A stretch of 64,000 nucleotides of DNA from Jatrophihabitans sp964252635. GTDB lineage: Bacteria; Actinomycetota; Actinomycetes; Mycobacteriales; Jatrophihabitantaceae. The translations under genes and the position numbers were made by a program. The notes under the pieces are model-generated. The model did not search any database. It saw only the letters and a list, made by a program, of their open reading frames with translations, and was not told the DNA's origin. Shown here piece by piece: positions 8,284 through 16,350 of this stretch (positions are counted from its first letter, which is position 1; each line of letters starts with the position of its first letter). The DNA is taken from the NCBI RefSeq assembly GCF_964252635.1, contig NZ_CAXUNP010000019.1:1-64000 (forward strand). The letters are read 5' to 3'.

Positions 8284-8349
8284 GGGTGGTCATTTCGGTG
8301 GACGGGTGGTCAGGTGTGAGCGACCACCGGTCGACCGAACCGACCACTG
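8284..8349. promoter_or_regulatory. Large phased palindrome between qor and hutH
   Basis: GTGGTC occurs at 8286 and 8306, and its complement GACCAC at 8322 and 8342. Each pair is spaced exactly 20 bp. The 29-nt arms 8284-8312 and 8321-8349 match at 22 positions around an 8-nt centre. The place (divergent intergenic region) and two-turn phasing suggest a tetrameric operator for a local regulator, which is not identifiable in the window. Confidence 0.55.
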
Positions 8350-8422
8350 CCGAGAGTCTGGGATCGCAGACCCGGCCCACCCCGGACTGACCCGCCCGCA
8401 CGGGTCGCGGCACAGTGACGGC

Positions 8423-10003
8423 ATGACTGACGACGTCCCGACGTCCCCCGCATTGTCTGCCGCCTCGCGCATCGCCGTCGGCACCGGACCGGTCGGCGAG
8501 GCCGACCTCGTTGCCGTCGCCCGCTTCGGCGCCGGCGTCGAGCTCACCGACGGGGCGCAGCAGGCGATTGCGGCCACGCGCGGCGTCGTGGAGGCGTTGG
8601 CCGACGACGTCGAGCCGCACTACGGCATCTCCACCGGGTTCGGCGCCCTGGCCATGAAGCACATCCCGCCGGACCAGCGAGCGCTGCTGCAGCAGTCGCT
8701 GATCCGTTCGCACGCCGCCGGCAGCGGCCCCGAGGTCGAGCGCGAGGTCGTGCGCGCGCTGATGCTGCTGCGCCTGTCGACGCTGGCCACCGGTCGCACC
8801 GGCGTGCGCCCGCAGACCGCGGCGACCCTGGCCGGCATGCTCGACGCCGGCATCACCCCCGTGGTGCGCGAGTTCGGGTCGCTGGGCTGTTCCGGCGACC
8901 TCGCACCCCTGGCGCACGTCGCCCTGGCCCTGACCGGTGAGGGCACGGTCCGCGACCTGGACGGGGTCGAGCAGCCCGCCGCCGACGCCCTTGCCTCGGC
9001 CGGCCTGGAGCCGGTCCGGCTCGCCGAGAAGGAGGGCCTGGCCCTCATCAACGGCACCGACGGCATGCTCGGCCAGCTGCTGCTCGCGTGCACGGACCTG
9101 GACCTGTTGCTGCGCACGGCCGACCTCACCGCGGCGATGAGCGTCGAGGCGTTGCTCGGCACCGACCACGTGTTCGCGGCGGACCTGCAGGCGCTGCGCC
9201 CGCAGCCCGGCCAGTCGGTCGCGGCTGCCAACATGCGGGCCCTGCTCGCCGGCTCACCGATCATGGCCAGCCACGCCGGCCCGGACTGCGTGTACGTCCA
9301 GGACGCCTACTCGATGCGGTGCGCGCCGCAGGTGGCCGGTGCCGCCCGCGACACCCTGGCCCACGCCCGCCGGGTGGCCGGGTACGAGCTCGCCTCCGCC
9401 GTCGACAACCCCGTCGTCACCCTGGACGGCCGGGTCGAGAGCAACGGCAACTTCCACGGGGCGCCGGTCGCGTACGTCCTGGACTTCCTCGCCATCCCCG
9501 CCGCGGACGTGGCGAGCATCAGCGAGCGGCGCACCGACCGCATGCTCGACGTCGCGCGCTCGCGCGGGCTGCCGCCGTTCCTCGCCGCCGACCCGGGCGT
9601 CGACTCGGGGCACATGATCGCCCAGTACACCCAGGCCGCCCTGGTGAGCGAGCTCAAGCGGCTGGCGGTGCCGGCGAGCGTCGACTCGATCCCGTCCAGC
9701 GCCATGCAGGAGGACCACGTCTCGATGGGGTGGTCGGCGGCCCGCAAGCTGCGGCGCAGCGTGGACGCGCTGACCCGCGTGCTCGCGATCGAGCTGCTCA
9801 CCGCCGCCCGCGCGCTCGACCTGCGGGCCCCGCTCGAGCCCGGGCCGGCCACGGGTGCCGTGGTGCGGGCCCTGCGCGAGCAGGTTCCCGGGCCCGGCCC
9901 CGACCGCTACCTGGCGCCCGAGATCGAGGCGGCCGTGGCGTTCGTCGCGAGCGGGGCCGCCGTGCGGGCGGCCGAGTCGGCGCTGGCGGGCCCGCTCGAC
10001 TGA
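8423..10003 (+). CDS. hutH: Histidine ammonia-lyase
   Basis: This 526-residue lyase converts L-histidine to urocanate and ammonia, the first step of histidine degradation. Family signatures are GISTGFGALA near residue 73, GSLGCSGDLAPLAH, with the electrophile-forming triad Cys156-Ser157-Gly158, and AVDNPVV. The triad gives the MIO prosthetic group autocatalytically. Most bacterial enzymes have Ala-Ser-Gly, and Cys in the first position is a known variant. No hutU, hutI or hutG is next to it, so it is an orphan in this window. The closest regulatory signal is the upstream palindrome. Confidence 0.93.
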   Translation: MTDDVPTSPALSAASRIAVGTGPVGEADLVAVARFGAGVELTDGAQQAIAATRGVVEALADDVEPHYGISTGFGALAMKHIPPDQRALLQQSLIRSHAAGSGPEVEREVVRALMLLRLSTLATGRTGVRPQTAATLAGMLDAGITPVVREFGSLGCSGDLAPLAHVALALTGEGTVRDLDGVEQPAADALASAGLEPVRLAEKEGLALINGTDGMLGQLLLACTDLDLLLRTADLTAAMSVEALLGTDHVFAADLQALRPQPGQSVAAANMRALLAGSPIMASHAGPDCVYVQDAYSMRCAPQVAGAARDTLAHARRVAGYELASAVDNPVVTLDGRVESNGNFHGAPVAYVLDFLAIPAADVASISERRTDRMLDVARSRGLPPFLAADPGVDSGHMIAQYTQAALVSELKRLAVPASVDSIPSSAMQEDHVSMGWSAARKLRRSVDALTRVLAIELLTAARALDLRAPLEPGPATGAVVRALREQVPGPGPDRYLAPEIEAAVAFVASGAAVRAAESALAGPLD

Positions 10004-10014
10004 CGGTCCCGACG

Positions 10015-10060
10015 ACGGTAGGCAGACGCGCGGGCTGTGACCCGCGTGTCTGCATACCGT
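10015..10060. terminator. Bidirectional terminator hairpin
   Basis: Two 20-nt arms (10015-10034 and 10041-10060) pair at 18 positions around the loop CTGTGA. It lies 11 bp after the hutH stop and 23 bp before the stop of the convergent hydrolase, so it can end both transcripts. Confidence 0.8.
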
Positions 10061-10083
10061 CCGGCTGGAACGGGCGGGTGAGC

Positions 10084-11001
10084 TCAGCCGGCGAGGACGC
10101 GGCGCAGGAACTCGACCTGCGCGGCCACCGACTTCTCGAACGGCTCGCCGGTGTAGATGTCGAAGTGGCCGACCGGGAAGGCGATCGTCTCCGCGCGCGG
10201 CGCCTTCTCGGCCACCTTGCGCACCGCGCTGACCGGGGCGATGTTGTCGCGCTCGGCGACGACGAGCAGCAGCGGGCATGACACGTCGGCAGCGGCGGTC
10301 ACCGGGCGGTTGGCGGCGATCCGCAGCACACCCCGCGCGCACATCTCGTTGCGGAAGGTGGGTCCGGTGATGGCCGCGTAGCCCTCCTCGGCGCCGGGGG
10401 CCGACAGCACCGCGGCGGAGCCGGGCGGCCCGACGATCGGCACGTAGGCCGGCGAGCGTCGGGTCACGGCCCGGCGGGCGTCGCGCAGGCCGGCACGGGT
10501 GAGTGCCACTGTCTTCCCGATGCCGCTCTCCTCGCGCACCATGAGCAACGCGGCCAACCCGTCCATCGCCGCGCCCTGGCTGATGACCGCGGCCACGCGC
10601 TGGTCCTTAGCGGCGACGGCGATGACGTGGCCGCCCGAGTAGGAGCTGCCCCAGATCGCGATCCGGTCCGGGTCGACGCCGCGCCGACCCCTCGCCGCGG
10701 CGATGGCGGCGTGGTAGTCCTCGCGGTGCCGCCGGTGATCGACGTCTTGGCGCAGCTGCCCGTCCGACGTGCCGAAACCGCGGTAGTCGAAGACGAGCAC
10801 GTCGGCGCCGGCCGCGGCGAAGTGCTCGGCGAACGGCAGCAGCCCGGTGTCGCGGGTGCCGCCGAAGCCGTGCGCCATGACGACGCAGGGCCGCCCGCGC
10901 GAGGTCGTCAGCGCGTCGTTGACCGCCTTCAGGTAGCTCGCCTCGCACCGCGTGCCGTGGCTGTCGAAGCTGATCGTCTCGACCGTCGTCCCACTGCTCA
11001 T
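10084..11001 (-). CDS. Alpha/beta hydrolase
   Basis: The 305-residue serine hydrolase has the oxyanion segment MAHGFGGTRDTG, the nucleophile elbow GSSYSGG (near residue 117), and a late acid/His pair in VVAERDNIAP and FPVGHFDIYTG. This layout resembles dienelactone-hydrolase-like or X-Pro-type bacterial hydrolases; the substrate is unknown. The start ATG at 11001 has a GGGGGT/AGG site upstream, and a slightly longer frame (MTGVRQ) is possible. It lies downstream of mutT on the same strand with about 50 bp between, perhaps in the same transcript. Confidence 0.85.
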   Translation of the reverse strand: MSSGTTVETISFDSHGTRCEASYLKAVNDALTTSRGRPCVVMAHGFGGTRDTGLLPFAEHFAAAGADVLVFDYRGFGTSDGQLRQDVDHRRHREDYHAAIAAARGRRGVDPDRIAIWGSSYSGGHVIAVAAKDQRVAAVISQGAAMDGLAALLMVREESGIGKTVALTRAGLRDARRAVTRRSPAYVPIVGPPGSAAVLSAPGAEEGYAAITGPTFRNEMCARGVLRIAANRPVTAAADVSCPLLLVVAERDNIAPVSAVRKVAEKAPRAETIAFPVGHFDIYTGEPFEKSVAAQVEFLRRVLAG

Positions 11002-11050
11002 CTGCCTGACCCCCGTCATCGACTGGACACACCGTGCCCCGGCGCGGTGC

Positions 11051-11443
11051 TCACCGCAAGGCAGGGCGGACCGCGTCGAGCAGGGCGGCGTCCACGGGCA
11101 GCCAGTCCACCAAAGACAGAGTGGTGTCGTCCAGCCAGCGCAGCTCGTCGTGGTCCTCGCCCGCCGCGGGCGTCCCTCGCTCGACGACGGCGAGATACAG
11201 CGCCAGGTCGACGTCGCCGTCGCGTCCGGACCCGAGCCGTGCTCCGACCGAGACGGTGATGCCCAGCTCCTCACGGCACTCGCGGACGAGCGCCTGCACG
11301 TCGTCCTCCCCGGGCTCGCGCTTGCCGCCCGGGAACTCCCACCGCCCGGCGAGCGCCGCCGGCCGCGACCGGCGCGCGGCCAGCACCCGCCCGTCCGCCA
11401 CGATCGCCGCCGCCACCACCGCGACCCGCGCCGGCTCGGTCAC
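11051..11443 (-). CDS. MutT-type Nudix hydrolase (8-oxo-dGTP diphosphatase-like)
   Basis: The 130-residue protein carries a full Nudix box (GGKREPGEDDVQALVREC followed by REELGI) and the MutT-like N-terminus VAAAIVADGRVLAARR. Such enzymes hydrolyse oxidised nucleoside triphosphates and keep 8-oxoguanine out of DNA. The start is GTG at 11443, overlapping the stop of the upstream photolyase gene as GTGA, so the two are translationally coupled. Pairing with a DNA photolyase suggests a shared DNA-damage function. Confidence 0.88.
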   Translation of the reverse strand: MTEPARVAVVAAAIVADGRVLAARRSRPAALAGRWEFPGGKREPGEDDVQALVRECREELGITVSVGARLGSGRDGDVDLALYLAVVERGTPAAGEDHDELRWLDDTTLSLVDWLPVDAALLDAVRPALR

Positions 11444-12921
11444 GGTGCGCGCGAGCCGCGGTCGCGCTCCTGCACCACCAGCTCGTCGAGGTCCTTGAGC
11501 CGGTCGAGCCCGTGAACCGCGCGGGCGATGCGCTGGTTGCCCTGCAGCGCCTCGCGGTTGCGCTCCAGGAAGGCCCAGTACCCGGCCGTGAACGGACACG
11601 CGTACTCGCCCACCCGCACCTTGGGGTTGTAGCGACAGTCGCCGCAGTAATCGCTCATCCGGTCGATGTAGGCGCCGCCACCGGCGTAGGGCTTGGTCGC
11701 CATCACCCCACCGTCGGCGTACTGCGACATGCCGACGACGTTGGGCACCATCACCCAGTCGTAGCCGTCGACGAACGCGCGGTGGAACCAGTCGGTGACC
11801 TGGCTCGGCCGCCAGCCGCGCTGCATCGCGTAGTTGCCGAGCACCATCAACCGCGGGATGTGGTGCACCCACCCGTGCTCGGCCACGTCCTGCAGGGTGT
11901 GCGAGAGGCACGCGGCGTCGACCGACTCGTGCTGCAGCTCGGCGAACCACTTCGGCAGCGACGCGGTGGCGCCCAGTTCGTTGCGACGGCGATAGTTGCG
12001 CGGCTGCTGCCAGTAGAGGTGCCAGACGTAGTCGCGCCAGCCGATGACCTGCCGGACGAACCCCTCCGTCGACGCGATCGGCGCGTCGCCGGCGCGGTAC
12101 GCCTCCTCGGCCCGGTGCGCGACCTCGACGGGGTCGAGCAGCCCCAGGTTCATCACCGCCGACAGCAGCGAGTGCGCCATCCACGGATCCGCGGACAGGA
12201 TCGCGTCCTCCTGGGCGCCGAAGCTCGGCAGGCGGTGCTCGACGAAGTCACCCAAGGCGTGCAGGGCCTCGGTGTGGGTGACCGCGAACCGCCGCGGTCC
12301 GTCGGCGCCGAGGAACGTCACGTCGCCGTCCGACTCCCAGGCGTCGAGGTCGGCGCGTACCTGCTCGTCGATCTCGTCCTCGTCCGGCCACCACGGCTCG
12401 TCCACGCCGAGGGTCGGCGTCTTCGGTGGCGGCTCGCGGTTGTCGGCGTCGAAGTTCCACTTGCCGCCGGCCGGTTCCGAGCCGTCCATGAGCACGCCGA
12501 GCCGCCGCCGGCTGTCGCGGTAGAAGTCCTCCATGAGCATCCGCTTGCGGCCGCGTCCGTCCGCCCAGGTCGCGAAGTCCGCCAGCGACGTCGCGTACCC
12601 GCGCGGCTCGAGCACCTCGACCCCGTCGAGACCGCGGACGAAGTCGTCGGCGGCGTGCGAGGTCGGCTGGCACACGGTGAGCTCGTCCGTCACCTCGCGC
12701 AGTGCCTCACGGTAGGTGTCGGCGCGGACGTAGGTGCACTGGTCACCCAGCTCGGCGGCGCGGTGGCGCATGGCCGAGAGCACGAGGTGCGCCTTCTGGC
12801 GGTGGTACGCCCGCCGCGTGAAGACCGCGCGCGACTCGATCATCAGGACCGGTTGGTCGGGGGCGTCGAGGAAGTGTGGGCCGAGCTGGTCGCCGAACAG
12901 CCAGCGTCGCGAGATGGTCAC
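11440..12921 (-). CDS. Iron-sulfur cluster (6-4) photolyase / bacterial cryptochrome
   Basis: This 493-residue flavoprotein belongs to the prokaryotic FeS-BCP (PhrB/CryB) branch, which repairs (6-4) photoproducts with light. The N-terminal antenna half starts RRWLFGDQLGPHF, and the C-terminal FAD-binding half includes VIGWRDYVWHLYW. The four [4Fe-4S] ligands are Cys338, Cys426, Cys429 and Cys442, each exactly 12 residues before those of Agrobacterium PhrB (350, 438, 441, 454 from memory). The cluster should therefore be intact. The gene is followed by a coupled MutT and preceded by a SpoIIE-type phosphatase on the same strand. Confidence 0.93.
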   Translation of the reverse strand: MTISRRWLFGDQLGPHFLDAPDQPVLMIESRAVFTRRAYHRQKAHLVLSAMRHRAAELGDQCTYVRADTYREALREVTDELTVCQPTSHAADDFVRGLDGVEVLEPRGYATSLADFATWADGRGRKRMLMEDFYRDSRRRLGVLMDGSEPAGGKWNFDADNREPPPKTPTLGVDEPWWPDEDEIDEQVRADLDAWESDGDVTFLGADGPRRFAVTHTEALHALGDFVEHRLPSFGAQEDAILSADPWMAHSLLSAVMNLGLLDPVEVAHRAEEAYRAGDAPIASTEGFVRQVIGWRDYVWHLYWQQPRNYRRRNELGATASLPKWFAELQHESVDAACLSHTLQDVAEHGWVHHIPRLMVLGNYAMQRGWRPSQVTDWFHRAFVDGYDWVMVPNVVGMSQYADGGVMATKPYAGGGAYIDRMSDYCGDCRYNPKVRVGEYACPFTAGYWAFLERNREALQGNQRIARAVHGLDRLKDLDELVVQERDRGSRAP

Positions 12922-12974
12922 CCGGGCAGCCTTCCCACCGGGGCGAGCGGCGCACGCTCGAGACGACCGGGCCG

Positions 12975-14696
12975 CTAGGCCACCCGCACGGCGAGAACGG
13001 CGACGTCGTCGGCCCGGGACACGCCCACCACGTCGCCGAGCACCGAATCGAGCAGCTCCCCGACGGGGCGGGCGTGGTGGCGCTCCAGCGCGCCACGGAG
13101 CCGACGGACACCGTCCTCGAGGCTCTCGCCGCGCTGCTCGATGAGCCCATCGGTGTACAGCAGCACCGTGTCGCCTTGGCGCAGCTCGACCTCGTGGTCG
13201 TGGCGGACGAACTCGGGCAGGACACCGAGGACGGGATCGGCCGGGCCCGCGGTGCCCAGCACGCGGCAGTGGCCCCGCCGGTCGACGAGCAGGGGCGGCA
13301 GGTGCCCGGCGTTCGTCCAGCGCAGGCGACGGCGCCCGGTGGACGGATCGGGACGGTCCAGGCGGGCGTACACCAGTGACGCGAGGGTGGCCACCTGCAG
13401 GTCCTTCGCAGCGCGGTCCAGACGAGCGACGTTGACCGACGGCGCGTCGTCCAGCGCCCAGCCGAGCGCGCGCAGCATGCTGCGGAGCTGACCCATGGCG
13501 GCCGCGGCGCGGATGTCGTGACCCATCACGTCGCCGATCATCAGGGTCACGCTGTCGTCAGCGAGCACGGTCGCGTCGTACCAGTCGCCGCCGACCTGGT
13601 CGTTCGCGGCCGCGGTGCGGTAGCGCGCGCCGAGCTCGAGCCCGGCCGGGGAGGGCAGCGCGGTCAGCAGGGCCCGCTGCATGGTGCTGGCCGCGCTCAT
13701 CCGCTCGTCGAGCAGGCTCGCGCGGTGCACGGCCTGCCCCGCATAGAGGGCGAGGGCGGCGACAGTGGTGCGCAGGTCGTCGTCCACACGTACTTCGTCC
13801 GGCCAGGTGAGCGCGAGCACGCCGATGGTCGTGTCGCCGACGACCAGCGGGACGGCCGCGGCCGACCGGTCGAGCGGGTCACCGCCCGGATACCCGGCCC
13901 GTGACGCGCTCACCGCCGCCTCGTCGGGCAGGAACACGGCCTGGCCGGTGCGGTACACCTCGGCGACGGGGTGGGCACCGGCCACCGGGAGTTGCGACAA
14001 CTCCTCCAGGCGCTCCCAGCTCGCGCCGGGGTCCCGGACGCTGTGCAGGCTCGCATGATTGCGATCGGGCCGGTGCCAGATGCCCGCGTGCCGGCACCCG
14101 AGGCCGGTCTCGGCCGCCCGGGCCACCGCCGCCGCGACGTCGGCCATGCTGAGGGTGTCCGAGAGCGTCTCGCTCAACGCGAGCAGGACCCGGGAGTGCC
14201 GGGACGCGTCCTGCGCCGACTCCCCGACCGCGGCCGGGCGGTGCGTCAGCTCGTGCAGGGCCAGGTCACGCGCACACTGCCGCGCGAGATCGTCGAGCAG
14301 CCCGAGCTCGCGGTGGGTCCAGCGGCGGGGTGCGTGGTCGATGGCGCACAGGGTGCCGATGACGTGACCCTGCGAGTCGGTCAGCGGGAACCCGGCGTAG
14401 GCCGCGATGCCGAACTCGAGCACGCCGGGGTGGTCGTACCAGCGCGGCTCCCGCCGCACGTCGTCGATGACCAGCGGGCACCCGTCACGGACGACCTCCC
14501 GGCACACGGACAGCGACAACGGGACTGTCCGGTGCCGAGCGAGCCGTGGCGGCAACCCGTCGCCGCCGAGGACGGCGTGGTGGTGCTCGTCGATGACGCT
14601 GACCAGCACGACCGGCGCGTCCAGGAGCTCGGAGGTGATGTGGGCCAGGCGATCGAGGCCGGCGACCGGTTCCGCCCGTACCAGGGTGGCGGTCAT
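12975..14696 (-). CDS. GAF-domain PP2C (SpoIIE/RsbU-type) phosphatase
   Basis: The 573-residue cytoplasmic protein has GAF domain 1 (about 10-170), GAF domain 2 (about 190-345) and a SpoIIE/PP2C catalytic domain (about 365-573). Catalytic metal-binding segments are visible as GGDWYDATVL, MIGDVMGHDIRAAA and SRADDVAVLAV. Such proteins dephosphorylate anti-sigma-factor antagonists in response to a signal sensed by GAF domains. No STAS or RsbW partner is in the window. The start ATG at 14696 has a near-perfect ribosome site (GGGAGGTGA) 6 nt upstream. It leads the group with photolyase and mutT, which suggests stress or light control. Confidence 0.9.
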   Translation of the reverse strand: MTATLVRAEPVAGLDRLAHITSELLDAPVVLVSVIDEHHHAVLGGDGLPPRLARHRTVPLSLSVCREVVRDGCPLVIDDVRREPRWYDHPGVLEFGIAAYAGFPLTDSQGHVIGTLCAIDHAPRRWTHRELGLLDDLARQCARDLALHELTHRPAAVGESAQDASRHSRVLLALSETLSDTLSMADVAAAVARAAETGLGCRHAGIWHRPDRNHASLHSVRDPGASWERLEELSQLPVAGAHPVAEVYRTGQAVFLPDEAAVSASRAGYPGGDPLDRSAAAVPLVVGDTTIGVLALTWPDEVRVDDDLRTTVAALALYAGQAVHRASLLDERMSAASTMQRALLTALPSPAGLELGARYRTAAANDQVGGDWYDATVLADDSVTLMIGDVMGHDIRAAAAMGQLRSMLRALGWALDDAPSVNVARLDRAAKDLQVATLASLVYARLDRPDPSTGRRRLRWTNAGHLPPLLVDRRGHCRVLGTAGPADPVLGVLPEFVRHDHEVELRQGDTVLLYTDGLIEQRGESLEDGVRRLRGALERHHARPVGELLDSVLGDVVGVSRADDVAVLAVRVA

Positions 14697-14839
14697 CGGG
14701 TCACCTCCCTTTGAGAAACGAGACCCGAAGAATAACTGTAAGTTTTGTGTTAGGCAATGCAACGAAGTAGCGACTGAACGTCACCGCAGGCGACGCAGGG
14801 TGTTGGGTGCGCCCATGGTCCTGTGGTGGGATCGCGGCC
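14697..14839. promoter_or_regulatory. AT-richer divergent promoter region
   Basis: The 143 bp between the phosphatase and the HhH-GPD gene include an unusually AT-rich stretch for this genome (about 14712-14770). Reading leftward, a TTGCAT and, about 18 bp later, an A/T-rich hexamer may be a promoter for the phosphatase. No transcript data support the exact hexamers. Confidence 0.4.
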
Positions 14840-15415
14840 ATGCACCTCGCCACCACCACCTCCGGGAACGCGCTGCTCGAGCACGACCCGCTCGCCCTGC
14901 TCGTGGGCATGCTGCTGGACCAGCAGATCCCGATGGAGAAGGCCTTCACCTCACCGTCGGTGCTGCTCGAGCGCCTCGGTGGCGGCTCGTCCCTGGATGC
15001 CACCGCCATCGCCGAGCACGACCCCGCCGCCTTCGAGGAGCTGTTCCGCACGCCGCCGGCGCTGCACCGCTTCCCCGCGGCCATGGCCAAGCGGGTCCAG
15101 GCCCTGGCCCGCGTCCTCGTCGAGCAGTTCGACGGGCGGGCCGAGAACGTCTGGACGCAGGCGGGCGACGGGGCGGACCTCGTCGCGCGGATCGGTCGCC
15201 TGCCCGGGTTCGGCGAGCAGAAGGCCCGCATCTTCGCGGCCCTGCTCGGCAAGCAGTTCGGGGTCCACCCGTCCGGGTGGCGCGAGGCCACCGGTGCCTA
15301 CGGCGACAGCGGCGCGTTCCGCTCGGTGGCCGACGTCGTCGACGACGCCTCGCTGCTCAAGGTGCGCGCCACCAAGCAACAGGCCAAAGCCGCAGCGAAG
15401 GCGGCCCAGGCCTGA
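14840..15415 (+). CDS. HhH-GPD-type base excision repair protein
   Basis: The 191-residue protein belongs to a small actinobacterial HhH-GPD family. MLLDQQIPMEKAF marks the N-terminal helical region, and LPGFGEQKARIFAALLGKQFG is the helix-hairpin-helix DNA-binding element. The usual catalytic Asp region downstream is not clear, so the glycosylase substrate cannot be named. I use the ATG at 14840 (MHLATTTSGNALLEHDP). It takes the place where the pknB kinase cluster normally follows pabA in related genomes. Confidence 0.8.
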   Translation: MHLATTTSGNALLEHDPLALLVGMLLDQQIPMEKAFTSPSVLLERLGGGSSLDATAIAEHDPAAFEELFRTPPALHRFPAAMAKRVQALARVLVEQFDGRAENVWTQAGDGADLVARIGRLPGFGEQKARIFAALLGKQFGVHPSGWREATGAYGDSGAFRSVADVVDDASLLKVRATKQQAKAAAKAAQA

Positions 15416-15444
15416 CGTTCGTCACGCGGCGGCCGACGCCGTTT

Positions 15445-15494
15445 GATCAACTCGCAGTCCGCAGGCCTGCAGCCCGGCATGTTGCGTGTTGATC
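15445..15494. terminator. Intergenic palindrome between convergent genes
   Basis: GATCAACTCGCA (15445-15456) pairs with TGCGTGTTGATC (15483-15494) with one mismatch. The centre holds the palindrome GCAGGCCTGC. It lies between the convergent glycosylase and pabA ends and probably serves as a bidirectional terminator. Confidence 0.6.
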
Positions 15495-15509
15495 GACGCA
15501 GGGGATGTC

Positions 15510-16166
15510 TCAGGCCGTCGCGAACGCCGTGGCCTGCAGCGCGGCGACCTCGTCGCCGAGCCGCGTCACCAGCGCGTCGTCCACCGTCGTCCCGCACCGG
15601 CGCAGCCAGTTGCCGACGATACGGTGTCCGTGCTGCGTGAGCACCGACTCCGGGTGGAACTGCACGCCCTCGACCGGCAGTGTCGCGTGCCGCAGGGCCA
15701 TGACGACGCCCGACGCGGTGCGGCCCGTCACCACGATCTCGGGGTCCAACGCGTCCTCCGGCACGGTCAGCGAGTGGTACCGCGTCGCGGTGAACGGTGA
15801 CGGCAACCCCGCCAGCACGCCCGTCCCGTCGTGCACCACGTCGCTCGTCTTACCGTGCAGCAGCTCCGGGGCACGCACGATCGGTGCACCGAACAGCTGA
15901 CCGATCACCTGGTGCCCCAGGCACACGCCCAGCAGCGGCAGCGCGCGGTCGGCGGCGGCCTGCGCGACGGCCAGCGAGGAACCCGCGTCGTCGGGGTCGC
16001 CCGGGCCGGGGGAGATCAGCACCCCGTCGACGCCGAGGCCGTCGAGGTCGGCGGCGGACACCTCGTCGTTGCGGCGCACCACCACCTCGGCTCCGAGCTG
16101 GGCGAGATACTGGACCAGGTTGTAGACGAAGCTGTCGTAGTTGTCGACGACGAGAACGCGCGTCAC
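15510..16166 (-). CDS. pabA: Glutamine amidotransferase of anthranilate/aminodeoxychorismate synthase
   Basis: The 218-residue class I amidotransferase supplies ammonia from glutamine to chorismate-using synthases. It has the nucleophile elbow GVCLGHQ, the oxyanion segment SPGPGDPDDAG and the His-Glu pair in VQFHPES. PabA and TrpG cannot be separated by sequence alone; this origin-proximal gene next to DUF881 and crgA is usually annotated as PabA/TrpG. The start is GTG at 16166. It is the last gene of the DUF881-sortase-small membrane protein group. Confidence 0.92.
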   Translation of the reverse strand: MTRVLVVDNYDSFVYNLVQYLAQLGAEVVVRRNDEVSAADLDGLGVDGVLISPGPGDPDDAGSSLAVAQAAADRALPLLGVCLGHQVIGQLFGAPIVRAPELLHGKTSDVVHDGTGVLAGLPSPFTATRYHSLTVPEDALDPEIVVTGRTASGVVMALRHATLPVEGVQFHPESVLTQHGHRIVGNWLRRCGTTVDDALVTRLGDEVAALQATAFATA

Positions 16167-16185
16167 AGAACCACCCGGACAGGGC

Positions 16186-16350
16186 TCATTTGTGGTTGGG
16201 GACGGTCACCTGGTTGATCGGCAGGTGCGGCTCGATCCACGGGAAGATGACGAACAGCAGCAACGCGGTGACGGCCAGCAGCAGCAGCAGGGTCTGCACC
16301 AGCTTGACCGCGAGCGGGCCGGGGAGGTGACGCCAGATCCAGGTGTACAT
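16186..16350 (-). CDS. 54-residue single-pass membrane protein coupled to sortase
   Basis: This short gene encodes a protein beginning MYTWIWRHLPGPLAVKLVQ, followed by one hydrophobic helix (about residues 13-36, rich in Leu) and the tail PWIEPHLPINQVTVPNHK. Its ATG at 16350 shares one base with the sortase stop (TGATG), so it should be translated by coupling. A short basic N-terminus puts the N-end inside. It may assist sortase or its substrate; no family function is known to me. The stop lies 20 bp before the pabA start. Confidence 0.8.
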   Translation of the reverse strand: MYTWIWRHLPGPLAVKLVQTLLLLLAVTALLLFVIFPWIEPHLPINQVTVPNHK

